Source of the DNA: Candidatus Falkowiibacteriota bacterium
GTDB taxonomy: Bacteria > Patescibacteriota > Patescibacteriia > Patescibacteriales > Patescibacteriaceae
NCBI GenBank assembly: GCA_903897785.1
Contig: CAIUCZ010000017.1
Coordinates: forward strand, 1 to 55,607
DNA length: 55,607 nucleotides
Reading direction: 5' to 3'
Position 1 is the stretch's first letter. The number at the start of each line of letters is the position of its first letter. Under the pieces are notes generated by a model. The model had not been told where the DNA came from. It worked only from the letters and a program-made list of their open reading frames with translations, and did not search any database. A program made the translations under genes and the position numbers. Positions 40,667 through 47,920 of the stretch are shown here, one piece after another.

Positions 40667-41677
40667 CTAAAACCAACGCCTAATTCTTCTTAAGACATTA
40701 TACAGCCGATAATAACCCGTTTTAAACACCAAGTCAAACGTACCCGGATATTCTAGAATATTACCGCCAAAGCCCAATTTAAAGCGCGTTACGCCCGGCC
40801 ATTTATGCTCATCGATACCAAAAAAATCATAATATTTAAAGCCGGCAATTTTAGCGTCCAAAATTGCTTGCCATTGCACTAAATATGGGGCCATAACTTC
40901 GCGCTGCCGGTTGGCCGAACCGCCGTGCAAATAAGTGGCCGTGTCGCCAAAATAACTGACCATCGCCCCGGCAATCGCTTGGCCGTTTAGTCTTGCCAAA
41001 TACAGCCGAACACAATTCTTGTCCAGCTCCATTAAATTTTGATAATGCTCTTTGGGATGCAGTCTAAATTGATCACGTTTGTTGGTTTGATTTAATAATT
41101 GCCAAAACTCATCCAGCAGCTCTTTGCCGCCGACACTGACCACGACGCCCTTTTTCTCGGCCAGCCTCAGATTGTATCTGGTTTTATGATGCATTTGAGC
41201 CAACAACTCTTTTTCTGATTTATTTAAATCTAAAATTAAAGTTTTTGCCGGTTGAAGATTAATTGTTTTTTGAAGCTGGAAGCTAGAAGCTTGAAGCTGG
41301 AATTTAAAGTCTGGTTCAAAACGCAAAAATATTATATTCTCTTTTTCTGCTTTATTTCTTAGTTCTTTAAATAAAAAATTTAAAATTTCTGACTCACGAC
41401 TAACGACTAACGACTTTTCGACTGGACCTTTGGGGCAATACCAATACACAAATCCTAACGCTTTTGTTTCGATGATGCTGGCACTGGCGATAATTTGGCT
41501 CGCCTCGCCGTAGCTCTGCGAAGGCGGGTTATTGTCTTGCACCGCCCAGCGTCTAATTTTTTCGCCCTCGCGTTCAACCAACTCGCCCCATTGCCAAGAC
41601 TGCGTCAGCTGGCTGTGTGGCTGGCTGGCGACAAAGGCGTCTAGTTCTGCTTTTTTTGTTACTTCTATTAATTTCAT
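40667..41677 (-). CDS. FemABX family peptidoglycan bridge aminoacyltransferase
   Basis: FemABX enzymes use aminoacyl-tRNA to add residues to the stem peptide of lipid II in the cytoplasm. The product has 336 residues from the ATG at 41677 (MKLIEVTKKAELDAFV). Two GNAT-like halves are visible. Family landmarks are QSWQWGELVEREG, YWCPKGP-type YWYCPKGPVEK, KTRYNLRLAEKKGV, the AGAMVSYFGDTATYLHGGSA stretch, and KYYDFFGI followed by GVTRFKLGFGG. Three stretches in the first half appear repeat-derived: 41270-41310, 41391-41422 (a GACTAACG tandem) and 41505-41535. It lies next to the Mur ligase on the same strand with a 50-base gap. Confidence 0.9.
   Translation of the reverse strand: MKLIEVTKKAELDAFVASQPHSQLTQSWQWGELVEREGEKIRRWAVQDNNPPSQSYGEASQIIASASIIETKALGFVYWYCPKGPVEKSLVVSRESEILNFLFKELRNKAEKENIIFLRFEPDFKFQLQASSFQLQKTINLQPAKTLILDLNKSEKELLAQMHHKTRYNLRLAEKKGVVVSVGGKELLDEFWQLLNQTNKRDQFRLHPKEHYQNLMELDKNCVRLYLARLNGQAIAGAMVSYFGDTATYLHGGSANRQREVMAPYLVQWQAILDAKIAGFKYYDFFGIDEHKWPGVTRFKLGFGGNILEYPGTFDLVFKTGYYRLYNVLRRIRRWF
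41391..41422. repeat. GACTAACG tandem inside femABX
   Basis: Consecutive gactcac-gactaac-gactaac-gactt units lie within the coding frame, encoding KSLVVSRES near residue 86-95. The same units are intergenic elsewhere in the window. Confidence 0.85.
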
Positions 41678-41693
41678 TTTAGAAAATATTAGT

Positions 41694-41764
41694 GTCATGC
41701 CGGCGTATGCCGGTATCCAGTGTTTTGCCGCTCCGAACTGGATCCCGGCATACGCCGGGATGAC
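41694..41764. repeat. REP-like palindrome (GTCATGCCGGCGTATGCCGG...)
   Basis: Arms 41694-41716 and 41743-41764 are near-perfect complements, bounded by GTCAT and ATGAC. It lies between ruvA and the femABX start. Confidence 0.9.
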
Positions 41765-41790
41765 AGATCAAAAATTTTTACCAAAGACTA

Positions 41791-42351
41791 TTAATTTTTA
41801 ATTCCCTTAAGCGCTTGTCTAATCCTCTCGCCGCTATCCGTCACACTCGCATCGATCCCCTTCATTGCCTCGCGCGCTTGGGCCAAAGAATAGCCCAAAG
41901 CCACCAAAGCGTCAATTTCATCGGATTTGGCCGAACTGTCACCAACAGCCAGGCTGTCGACTTTATTGCGCAATTCCAAGACTAAACGCTCGGCGGTTTT
42001 TTGGCCGATGCCGGACACCTTGGTCAACATCGTATAATCGCCCAAAGCAATCGCGTCTTTCAACTCGCGCAAGGTAGCAATATTTAAAATATTTAACGCC
42101 GATTTTGGTCCGACGCCGGAGACCGACAACAACATTTCAAAAAATTCCAGTTCGTCCAAAGTTTTAAAACCGTACAAATCATCGCCGTCTTCTTTGATAT
42201 TTTCGTAAAGATAAACTTCGGCTGTCTGGCCGACGCTAAACTGCTCCAAAATCTTTTGGCTTAAAAAAACTTTGTAACCCAACTCATTGCCGCGGATGAT
42301 GGCAAAATTATTGCGCTTAGCTAAAATTGTTCCCTTGATATATGCAAGCAT
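41791..42351 (-). CDS. ruvA: Holliday junction branch migration protein RuvA
   Basis: RuvA tetramers bind Holliday junctions and guide the RuvB motor. The 186-residue product has the OB-fold start MLAYIKGTILAK, the LYGFKTLDELEFFEMLLSVSGVGPKSAL first helix-hairpin-helix, the second hairpin TKVSGIGQKTAERLVLELR, and a short C-terminal three-helix domain (residues 135-186, ALVALGYSLAQAREAM) that contacts RuvB. Length is typical. Neither ruvB nor ruvC is next to it. Confidence 0.95.
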   Translation of the reverse strand: MLAYIKGTILAKRNNFAIIRGNELGYKVFLSQKILEQFSVGQTAEVYLYENIKEDGDDLYGFKTLDELEFFEMLLSVSGVGPKSALNILNIATLRELKDAIALGDYTMLTKVSGIGQKTAERLVLELRNKVDSLAVGDSSAKSDEIDALVALGYSLAQAREAMKGIDASVTDSGERIRQALKGIKN

Positions 42352-42427
42352 ACCCTCTGCCTCGCCGTCCCGATGTTCTATCGAGGCGGCGTATTTAAAT
42401 TATTTCCCGATTTTTTATTGTTTAAAC

Positions 42428-42454
42428 GCCGTCCCGACGCAATATCGGGGCGGC
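42428..42454. repeat. GCCGTCCCGA...TCGGGGCGGC palindrome
   Basis: Near-perfect ten-base arms of the same family as the terminators at 28803 and 39149, but without a U-run on either side. A second, looser member lies at 42362-42390. GACTAACG units follow at 42459-42494. Confidence 0.7.
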
Positions 42455-42492
42455 GAAACGGACTAACGACTTGCGACTAACGACTTTTGACT

Positions 42493-44163
42493 TTAAAGGC
42501 TCGTCGGCATCTTATCCTGATTTTTCTCCAAAGACAAGGCCTGGTTGCAGGCTAAAGAAAATTGCGACAGTTTGTCCACCAACCGCACGGCATTATTTTC
42601 CGTATATGTCGGATCAATATACCACGTTAGCGGCTGATTGTAAGTATTCCTAAACTGGCGCGCCCATTCATTGGTTACGCCAAAAATCATGGCATAAGGC
42701 AAAAATTGTTCAAAATGCCACAATTCTTTGCCCGGGTCATTATGAAAAGTAACATTATCGGCGTTAGGCCTGGCCAAATATTGTCTAAAATTATAAATTC
42801 GATCTTTCATGGCAAGACCCAGCGGCCGTACTTGCGGCACAGTCAAGCCGAATACCAACAACAGCGCGGCGGCAACGACGGTGGCGATCATATCAAAATA
42901 ATTCAACATCGCCCACTGCGCATAAACGATATAACCGGCAAAAATTCCCAGCCCGCCCAAGGTGGCCAAAAGAAATCTCAACCAGCCGCCGGAACGGACA
43001 AAGTAGCCGCGCGCTCGCAAGTCCAAAGCCACGCTCTGGCTGATTTTTTCAAAATCATGCGCCAACACGCCGCGCAAATCGGAAACGCGCACTTCGGTGT
43101 GTCCGTCAAAAATCATCATCATCAGCTTTTGATGAAAAACATCGTTAATCTCCTCGTTGGGCTTTAGCTTGATTAAAAGATAATCCGGCACCTTGAAAGT
43201 CAAGTTTTGCAAATCGGTGCGGCGAATCGACAACACGCCGTCCAAAGCCAGATGAATCAACTCGGCGGCCATATCCAAACGCGAAGCATGCTCATTTAAC
43301 AAAGTGTCAATCTCCATGGGCGACAAATTATCCGGCACGCCGTCTTCAAGCTCCGAGCCGTAGCTGTATTTTCGCCGCCGCCAGCCGATCAGCCAGCAAA
43401 CGGCCAAAACAAAAAACAAGCCGACATCCGCCCATAAAATCTGATGGCTCAAGACTGCCCACCACAACCGAAACCACCAAGCCGGTTGATGAACTATATT
43501 TTTCAGCAAATCAATCGTCAAAGATACGCCCTGGTCCGACGACAAACCGCCGGTTGGTTTAAACATCAGAGTTGTCGGACTGCTGGAAGCGGCCGCGCAA
43601 GCGTTTCGGTTGTCGGCCGAGCCATAAGAACAATCAACCGTACCGTCGCCCAAACGGCTGTTGGCCGGCAAATTAACCGTCACCTGCGCCGCGTCCAAAA
43701 TATAATCGCGCCGGTTGCTGACGACAGGCAGAAGCGCCTCGTCAAAACTGCCATAAAACAAAATACCGCTCTGAACGGTGTAACTGACCAGGTAATTATA
43801 AATACCGGGCTGGCCTTCGTTTTTGGCGACAATCGTTAACAACAAATCGCCGGCTTGGCGGCTAGTGTTGACTTTGTAAACGATACTTCCTCCGTCCGTC
43901 GCTTTGATATCGGAAATGTATAAATCATAAGCGTTTTTGTCATTGTGATAAAACAGCGGCAAACGCAAAGTCAGATCATGCGCTCCGGCCAAACCAAAAT
44001 CATAAGTCAACTGCTGGCTGACTGTCAGGCTGGCGTCGGCATTAACATTCACCGCAATGATGTCATTAGTCATTTCTTCGGCCCGCGCCGCGCTTACACC
44101 AAAAAACAACATTGCGCCGATAATCGCTGTTGCCAAAAAAATAAATCCCCCTTGCTGTTTCAT
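42493..44163 (-). CDS. DUF2207 domain membrane protein
   Basis: The 556-residue product has a signal peptide (1-28, ending ARAEE) and an outer beta-rich domain of the DUF2207 type (residues 30-210, with VNADASLTVSQQLTYDF and the NRRDYILDAAQVTVNLP block). Membrane helices lie near 240-262 and 395-445, with a cytoplasmic part between. DUF2207 proteins (YciQ-like) are predicted membrane proteins of unknown role, frequent in CPR. It ends two bases before the ileS stop-to-start boundary on the same strand, so it is probably co-transcribed with ileS. Confidence 0.88.
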   Translation of the reverse strand: MKQQGGFIFLATAIIGAMLFFGVSAARAEEMTNDIIAVNVNADASLTVSQQLTYDFGLAGAHDLTLRLPLFYHNDKNAYDLYISDIKATDGGSIVYKVNTSRQAGDLLLTIVAKNEGQPGIYNYLVSYTVQSGILFYGSFDEALLPVVSNRRDYILDAAQVTVNLPANSRLGDGTVDCSYGSADNRNACAAASSSPTTLMFKPTGGLSSDQGVSLTIDLLKNIVHQPAWWFRLWWAVLSHQILWADVGLFFVLAVCWLIGWRRRKYSYGSELEDGVPDNLSPMEIDTLLNEHASRLDMAAELIHLALDGVLSIRRTDLQNLTFKVPDYLLIKLKPNEEINDVFHQKLMMMIFDGHTEVRVSDLRGVLAHDFEKISQSVALDLRARGYFVRSGGWLRFLLATLGGLGIFAGYIVYAQWAMLNYFDMIATVVAAALLLVFGLTVPQVRPLGLAMKDRIYNFRQYLARPNADNVTFHNDPGKELWHFEQFLPYAMIFGVTNEWARQFRNTYNQPLTWYIDPTYTENNAVRLVDKLSQFSLACNQALSLEKNQDKMPTSL

Positions 44164-44165
44164 AT

Positions 44166-47144
44166 TTATAGTTTAACCAAAGCGATCTCTATCGCTTGGC
44201 CGTTTTGTTCAATCGTAATTTTTGCCGGCAAATCGTCCGGCATTTCCCAAAGCAAAGCTTGGGCCAGAGTATCTTTGATTATACCATTTTTTTGCCCTTC
44301 CAGCCAAGCCTGAGTTTTGGCGTCAGTTTTTGCATAAATTGTAATCCGATCATCGATGGTTAACCCTGTTTGTTTGCGCAAAGCATTAATCGCCCGCACC
44401 ACGTCGCGCGCCGCGCCTTCGGCTTTAAGCTCGTCAGTCATGGTTGTGTCGTGCCCGACATCCTCACCAAATTTAATTTCTTTGACATTGTCTTCGTCTC
44501 TAATTAACTGTAAATACTCATCAGCCAATTTCAAATCTGGGATTGTAGCAGCTTGCAACGGTTGACGAACTTTTAATTTAAGTTTGTCTCTATCGGCTAA
44601 AAGTTTTTCAATCAAAATTCTAGTTGCATGCATTTTACTTAAAGCTTCTTTATCTGTTACTTCCGGCAAATCACCAAGCTTGGGCCAAGCCTGCAAGTGA
44701 ACACTATTTTTATTATCACTAAAGCTATCGTGTAACTGTTGCCAAATACTCTCTGCCATAAATGGCATGAATGGCGCGATAATTATCGCCAACTTTTCTA
44801 GAACTAATTTTGTGGTCGCTAAAGCCGCTTGCTTATCAGCTTCGTCGTCGCCCTTGAAACGATCGCGCGAACGACGAATATACCAAGTGGAAAATTCATT
44901 GATAAAAAATCCAATCGGTCTAACAGCGCTTGGCAAATCATACTTGTCCATAGCCATCGTCACGCCAGAAATTAACTGCTCCAATAAAGCAACAATCCAT
45001 TGATCAAGAATATTCTGACTAACGACTAACGACTCACGACTTTCAACTTTTTCGTCCGCATACAACTGATAAAAATTCATCACATTGTTTAAAGTGATTA
45101 CATATTGACGAAGAACGTCCGCCACGCCGGCCTCGGAAAAATTCAAATTCTCCGCTTGCATCACCGGGCTGGACAGAAGATAAACGCGCAACGCGTCGGC
45201 GCCATATTTTTCCAACAATAAATTCGGATCAGGATAATTTTTTAATCTCTTGCTCATCTTTTTGCCATCCTCGGCCTGAACAATGCCGTTGACGATGACA
45301 TGATTAAACGCGTGCGTGTCGTTGATCGCTACCGAAAGCAGGTGCAAATAATAAAACCAACAGCGCGTTTGATCCACGCCTTCGGCAATAAATTCGGCCG
45401 GAAAATTGGCCTCAAACTTTTCTTTGTTCTCAAACGGATAATGCAACTGGCCATAGGGCATCGAGCCGGCCTCGAACCAGCAATCCAAAACATCAGGCAC
45501 GCGTTGCATCATCCCGCCGCATTTATCGCAAGCAAAGTTTACTTTGTCCAAATAATCTTTATGTAAATCTTCAATCTTCTGCCCGCTCAACTTTTCCAAT
45601 TCAGCCACACTGCCGACAACTTTGGTATTGCCGCACCCGACTAACGACTCATGACTAACGACTTTCGACTTGCCTGCACACCTCCAGATCGGCAGACAGC
45701 TGGCCCAAAAACGCTGGCGAGAAATCGACCAATCGCGCGCGCCTTCCAGCCAGTTGCCAAACCGGCCGTTCTTGATATGCGCCGGCGACCAATCAATCGT
45801 TTCCGCTTGCCCCAACAGCTCGCCTTTGATTTTTGTGACATCGACAAACCAAGAACTGGTGGCGTAATTCAATAACGGCGTGTCGCAACGCCAGCAGAAA
45901 GGATAGCTGTGCTCGTATTTGGCTTTGGCAAATAATAAATTTTTGCCGGCCAAGTATTTAATAATTGCCACATCAGTCGCACCATGGTCATCGATCGGCT
46001 TGACGTGCAGACCGGCAAACTCGCCCGCTTCCGGCTTGATGACGCCGTTCATGCCGACGTGCTGAATAAACGGTAAATTATATTGTTTACCCAAATTCAA
46101 GTCGTCTTCGCCAAACGCCGGCGCGATGTGCACCACACCCGTGCCGTCTTCGGTCGTCACAAAGTCGGCAGCATAAATTTGCCAACCGTTTTCTTTGTCT
46201 TTTATTTTTTCATCATGAATATAATAATCAAACAGCGGTTCATATTTTTTACCGACCAAGTCCGCGCCTTTAAATTCTTTGGTTATTTCAACCGCTTGAT
46301 CTTTAAAAATATCTTGAACTCTGGCTTTGGCCACGATGTAGCTGTCATTCCTGCGCATGCGGGAATCTGGATCCCCGCCTGCGCGGGGATGACACAGAAC
46401 GTAATCTATTTCGGAGCCAACCGCTAACGCCACATTGCCGATCAACGTCCACGGCGTTGTCGTCCACGCCAAAACAAAAGTGCCAGGCTGGTCGACCAGC
46501 TCAAATTTGGCAATGCAAGATAGGTCCTTGACATCGCGATAGCCCTCTGACACTTCCGACTGCGACAAAGTCGTTTCGCAGCGCGGACAAATATGCATTG
46601 AACGATAGCCTTCATAAACCAAACCTTTGTCCCACAATTGGCCGAACGCCCACCAGACCGATTCCATAAAATCTTTATCCATGGTTTTATAAGCGTGTTC
46701 CATATCCACCCAGCGCCCCAAACGGTTAATGGTTTTTTGCCACTCATCGACATAAGTCAAAACGCGAGCCCGACAAGCCTCGTTAAATTTATCCACGCCA
46801 AATTCGATAATATCTTTTTTGCCTTTGAACCCCAATTCTTTTTCCACGATATTTTCAATCGGCAAACCGTGGCAATCCCAGCCCCATTTGCGCTCGACAT
46901 GATAACCTTTCATCGTCCAATAACGCGGCACCGCATCTTTCATCACGCTGGCGACAATGTGGCCGTAGTGCGGCGTGCCAGTGGCAAACGGCGGACCGTC
47001 GTAAAAAACATAGTCACCATGAGGCGCGGTCTGTTCTAATGATTGCTCGAAAATTTTATTTGCTTGCCAAAAATCCAGCGTTTGATGTTCGCTGGCCACC
47101 GCCGCTTCGGCCGGAGAAAGTTTTTTATTTTGTTGATCATTCAT
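44166..47144 (-). CDS. ileS: Isoleucyl-tRNA synthetase
   Basis: Attaches isoleucine to tRNA-Ile and edits valine. The 992-residue product has the HIGH motif as HYGH in GTPHYGHIVASV, the WGWDCHGLP segment, and the editing domain with TTPWTLIGN. KMSKS appears as KMSKR in DGKKMSKRLKNYPDP, and the anticodon domain follows. The synthetase carries at least three in-frame insertions of dispersed repeats. One is a 50-base REP-like palindrome at 46344-46393, encoding HPRAGGDPDSRMRRNDS inside the editing domain. The others are two GACTAACG tandems at 45017-45050 and 45639-45670. These stretches have no counterpart in ordinary IleRS, yet the frame stays open. Confidence 0.96.
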   Translation of the reverse strand: MNDQQNKKLSPAEAAVASEHQTLDFWQANKIFEQSLEQTAPHGDYVFYDGPPFATGTPHYGHIVASVMKDAVPRYWTMKGYHVERKWGWDCHGLPIENIVEKELGFKGKKDIIEFGVDKFNEACRARVLTYVDEWQKTINRLGRWVDMEHAYKTMDKDFMESVWWAFGQLWDKGLVYEGYRSMHICPRCETTLSQSEVSEGYRDVKDLSCIAKFELVDQPGTFVLAWTTTPWTLIGNVALAVGSEIDYVLCHPRAGGDPDSRMRRNDSYIVAKARVQDIFKDQAVEITKEFKGADLVGKKYEPLFDYYIHDEKIKDKENGWQIYAADFVTTEDGTGVVHIAPAFGEDDLNLGKQYNLPFIQHVGMNGVIKPEAGEFAGLHVKPIDDHGATDVAIIKYLAGKNLLFAKAKYEHSYPFCWRCDTPLLNYATSSWFVDVTKIKGELLGQAETIDWSPAHIKNGRFGNWLEGARDWSISRQRFWASCLPIWRCAGKSKVVSHESLVGCGNTKVVGSVAELEKLSGQKIEDLHKDYLDKVNFACDKCGGMMQRVPDVLDCWFEAGSMPYGQLHYPFENKEKFEANFPAEFIAEGVDQTRCWFYYLHLLSVAINDTHAFNHVIVNGIVQAEDGKKMSKRLKNYPDPNLLLEKYGADALRVYLLSSPVMQAENLNFSEAGVADVLRQYVITLNNVMNFYQLYADEKVESRESLVVSQNILDQWIVALLEQLISGVTMAMDKYDLPSAVRPIGFFINEFSTWYIRRSRDRFKGDDEADKQAALATTKLVLEKLAIIIAPFMPFMAESIWQQLHDSFSDNKNSVHLQAWPKLGDLPEVTDKEALSKMHATRILIEKLLADRDKLKLKVRQPLQAATIPDLKLADEYLQLIRDEDNVKEIKFGEDVGHDTTMTDELKAEGAARDVVRAINALRKQTGLTIDDRITIYAKTDAKTQAWLEGQKNGIIKDTLAQALLWEMPDDLPAKITIEQNGQAIEIALVKL
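45017..45050. repeat. GACTAACG tandem inside ileS
   Basis: Units gactaac, gactaac, gactcac and gactttc lie in frame, encoding VESRESLVVS. Confidence 0.85.
45639..45670. repeat. Second GACTAACG tandem inside ileS
   Basis: In-frame units encoding KSKVVSHESLV between the catalytic-domain zinc region and the following segment. Confidence 0.85.
46344..46393. repeat. REP-like palindrome inside ileS
   Basis: GTCATTCCTGCGCATGCGGG on the left and CCCGCCTGCGCGGGGATGAC on the right form a hairpin like the intergenic copy at 39053-39120. It is read in frame within the editing domain. Confidence 0.9.
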
Positions 47145-47238
47145 ATTTTTCCAAATTTACCTTTTAACTATACCAAGTTTTTTATTACTTCAGCAAACAA
47201 GCACGACTATAACAAAAATTCCAAAAAATTCAACATTA

Positions 47239-47267
47239 TTGACAGCCGCCTGATAATTTGCTATATT
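47239..47267 (+). promoter_or_regulatory. Consensus promoter of the 47274 RNA
   Basis: TTGACA (47239-47244), a 17-base spacer, TATATT (47262-47267). It points into the gap between the ends of ileS and the nuclease-like gene. Confidence 0.8.
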
Positions 47268-47273
47268 TTTATT

Positions 47274-47412
47274 GTCAACTATGATTTTTTGCGGGGTTGA
47301 AATGCAGAAAGGCTCTACTGCGGAGCGCGAGTAGTTCCCGTTTACGGGACAACCAAAACGCTACGATGAAGGAACGCCACCCTTCCAACTCCACAAAAGC
47401 TCATAGTTTTTT
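47274..47412 (+). ncRNA. Candidate structured small RNA of about 140 bases
   Basis: A consensus promoter is followed by a sequence whose two ends pair over 23 positions (47277-47299 with 47386-47408: 19 Watson-Crick, two G-U, two mismatches) and which then runs into six U (47407-47412). Three perfect local hairpins lie inside: CTACT...AGTAG (47315-47334), TCCCGT...ACGGGA (47336-47349) and GAAGG...CCTTC (47368-47385). No coding frame is evident. It matches no RNA family I recognise. Its last 50 bases are antisense to the 3' end of the nuclease-like gene. Confidence 0.65.
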
Positions 47413-47903
47413 AAATACTTTTCGTCTCGTATCCGAAAAATTGTCACCACCATTATTTTACTGACCTCGTTTTCAGTTAAACATTGCAACGAGCATAGAT
47501 ATTCATAATTTTCAATCTTTTTAACCAGACAATAATCTCCGCTTTTGGAGATTTTATTTTTATACAGTCTGTCCGGATATTTAATAATCAAATGCAAATG
47601 TCGGACAACAAAATCAAATTCCTCAGCCGGTTTTCTGTCGTATAAATGTTTTAAAACTTTGGTATTTAAATAAACTTTGGCCTCAAAAAAATTAACTTCT
47701 TTCAAAACAACTTCTGTTAAACGGCAGACATAAACCTCGTCATTGGCCACAATTACTTTCGGCAAAGTATTTTCAACGTATTTATGAAAAAGGTTGTAAA
47801 CTACGCGCCTCCTTTTTGGCATAAAATATTTCAAAGTCAAAACATAAAGTCGAGGCGGGAACGATTGTCCTATTTTTTTTGTGGTTTGTTTGCATTCTTC
47901 CAA
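47361..47903 (-). CDS. Unknown protein resembling RelE-like (PBECR) nucleases
   Basis: 180 residues, or 153 if translation starts at the second Met (47822, MPKRRRV), which I think equally likely. The C-terminal 100 residues have the order LNTKVLKHLYDRKP, HLHLIIKYPDRLYKN, DYCLVKKIENYEYLC, IMVVTIFRIRD and LLWSWKGG. That looks like the phage-barnase-EndoU-ColicinE5/D-RelE-like nuclease group: a substrate strand pair, a conserved His, and a closing strand. This is a by-eye resemblance only. The gene stands between valS and ileS, with no partner antitoxin coding gene. Its last codons overlap the opposing structured RNA. It is AT-richer than its neighbours. Confidence 0.6.
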   Translation of the reverse strand: MEECKQTTKKIGQSFPPRLYVLTLKYFMPKRRRVVYNLFHKYVENTLPKVIVANDEVYVCRLTEVVLKEVNFFEAKVYLNTKVLKHLYDRKPAEEFDFVVRHLHLIIKYPDRLYKNKISKSGDYCLVKKIENYEYLCSLQCLTENEVSKIMVVTIFRIRDEKYLKNYELLWSWKGGVPSS

Positions 47904-47920
47904 ATTCTAGATTCCAGATT

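Noticed and set aside
47274-47412. 6S, SRP or a known riboswitch
   Set aside because: None of their conserved loops could be found in the sequence.
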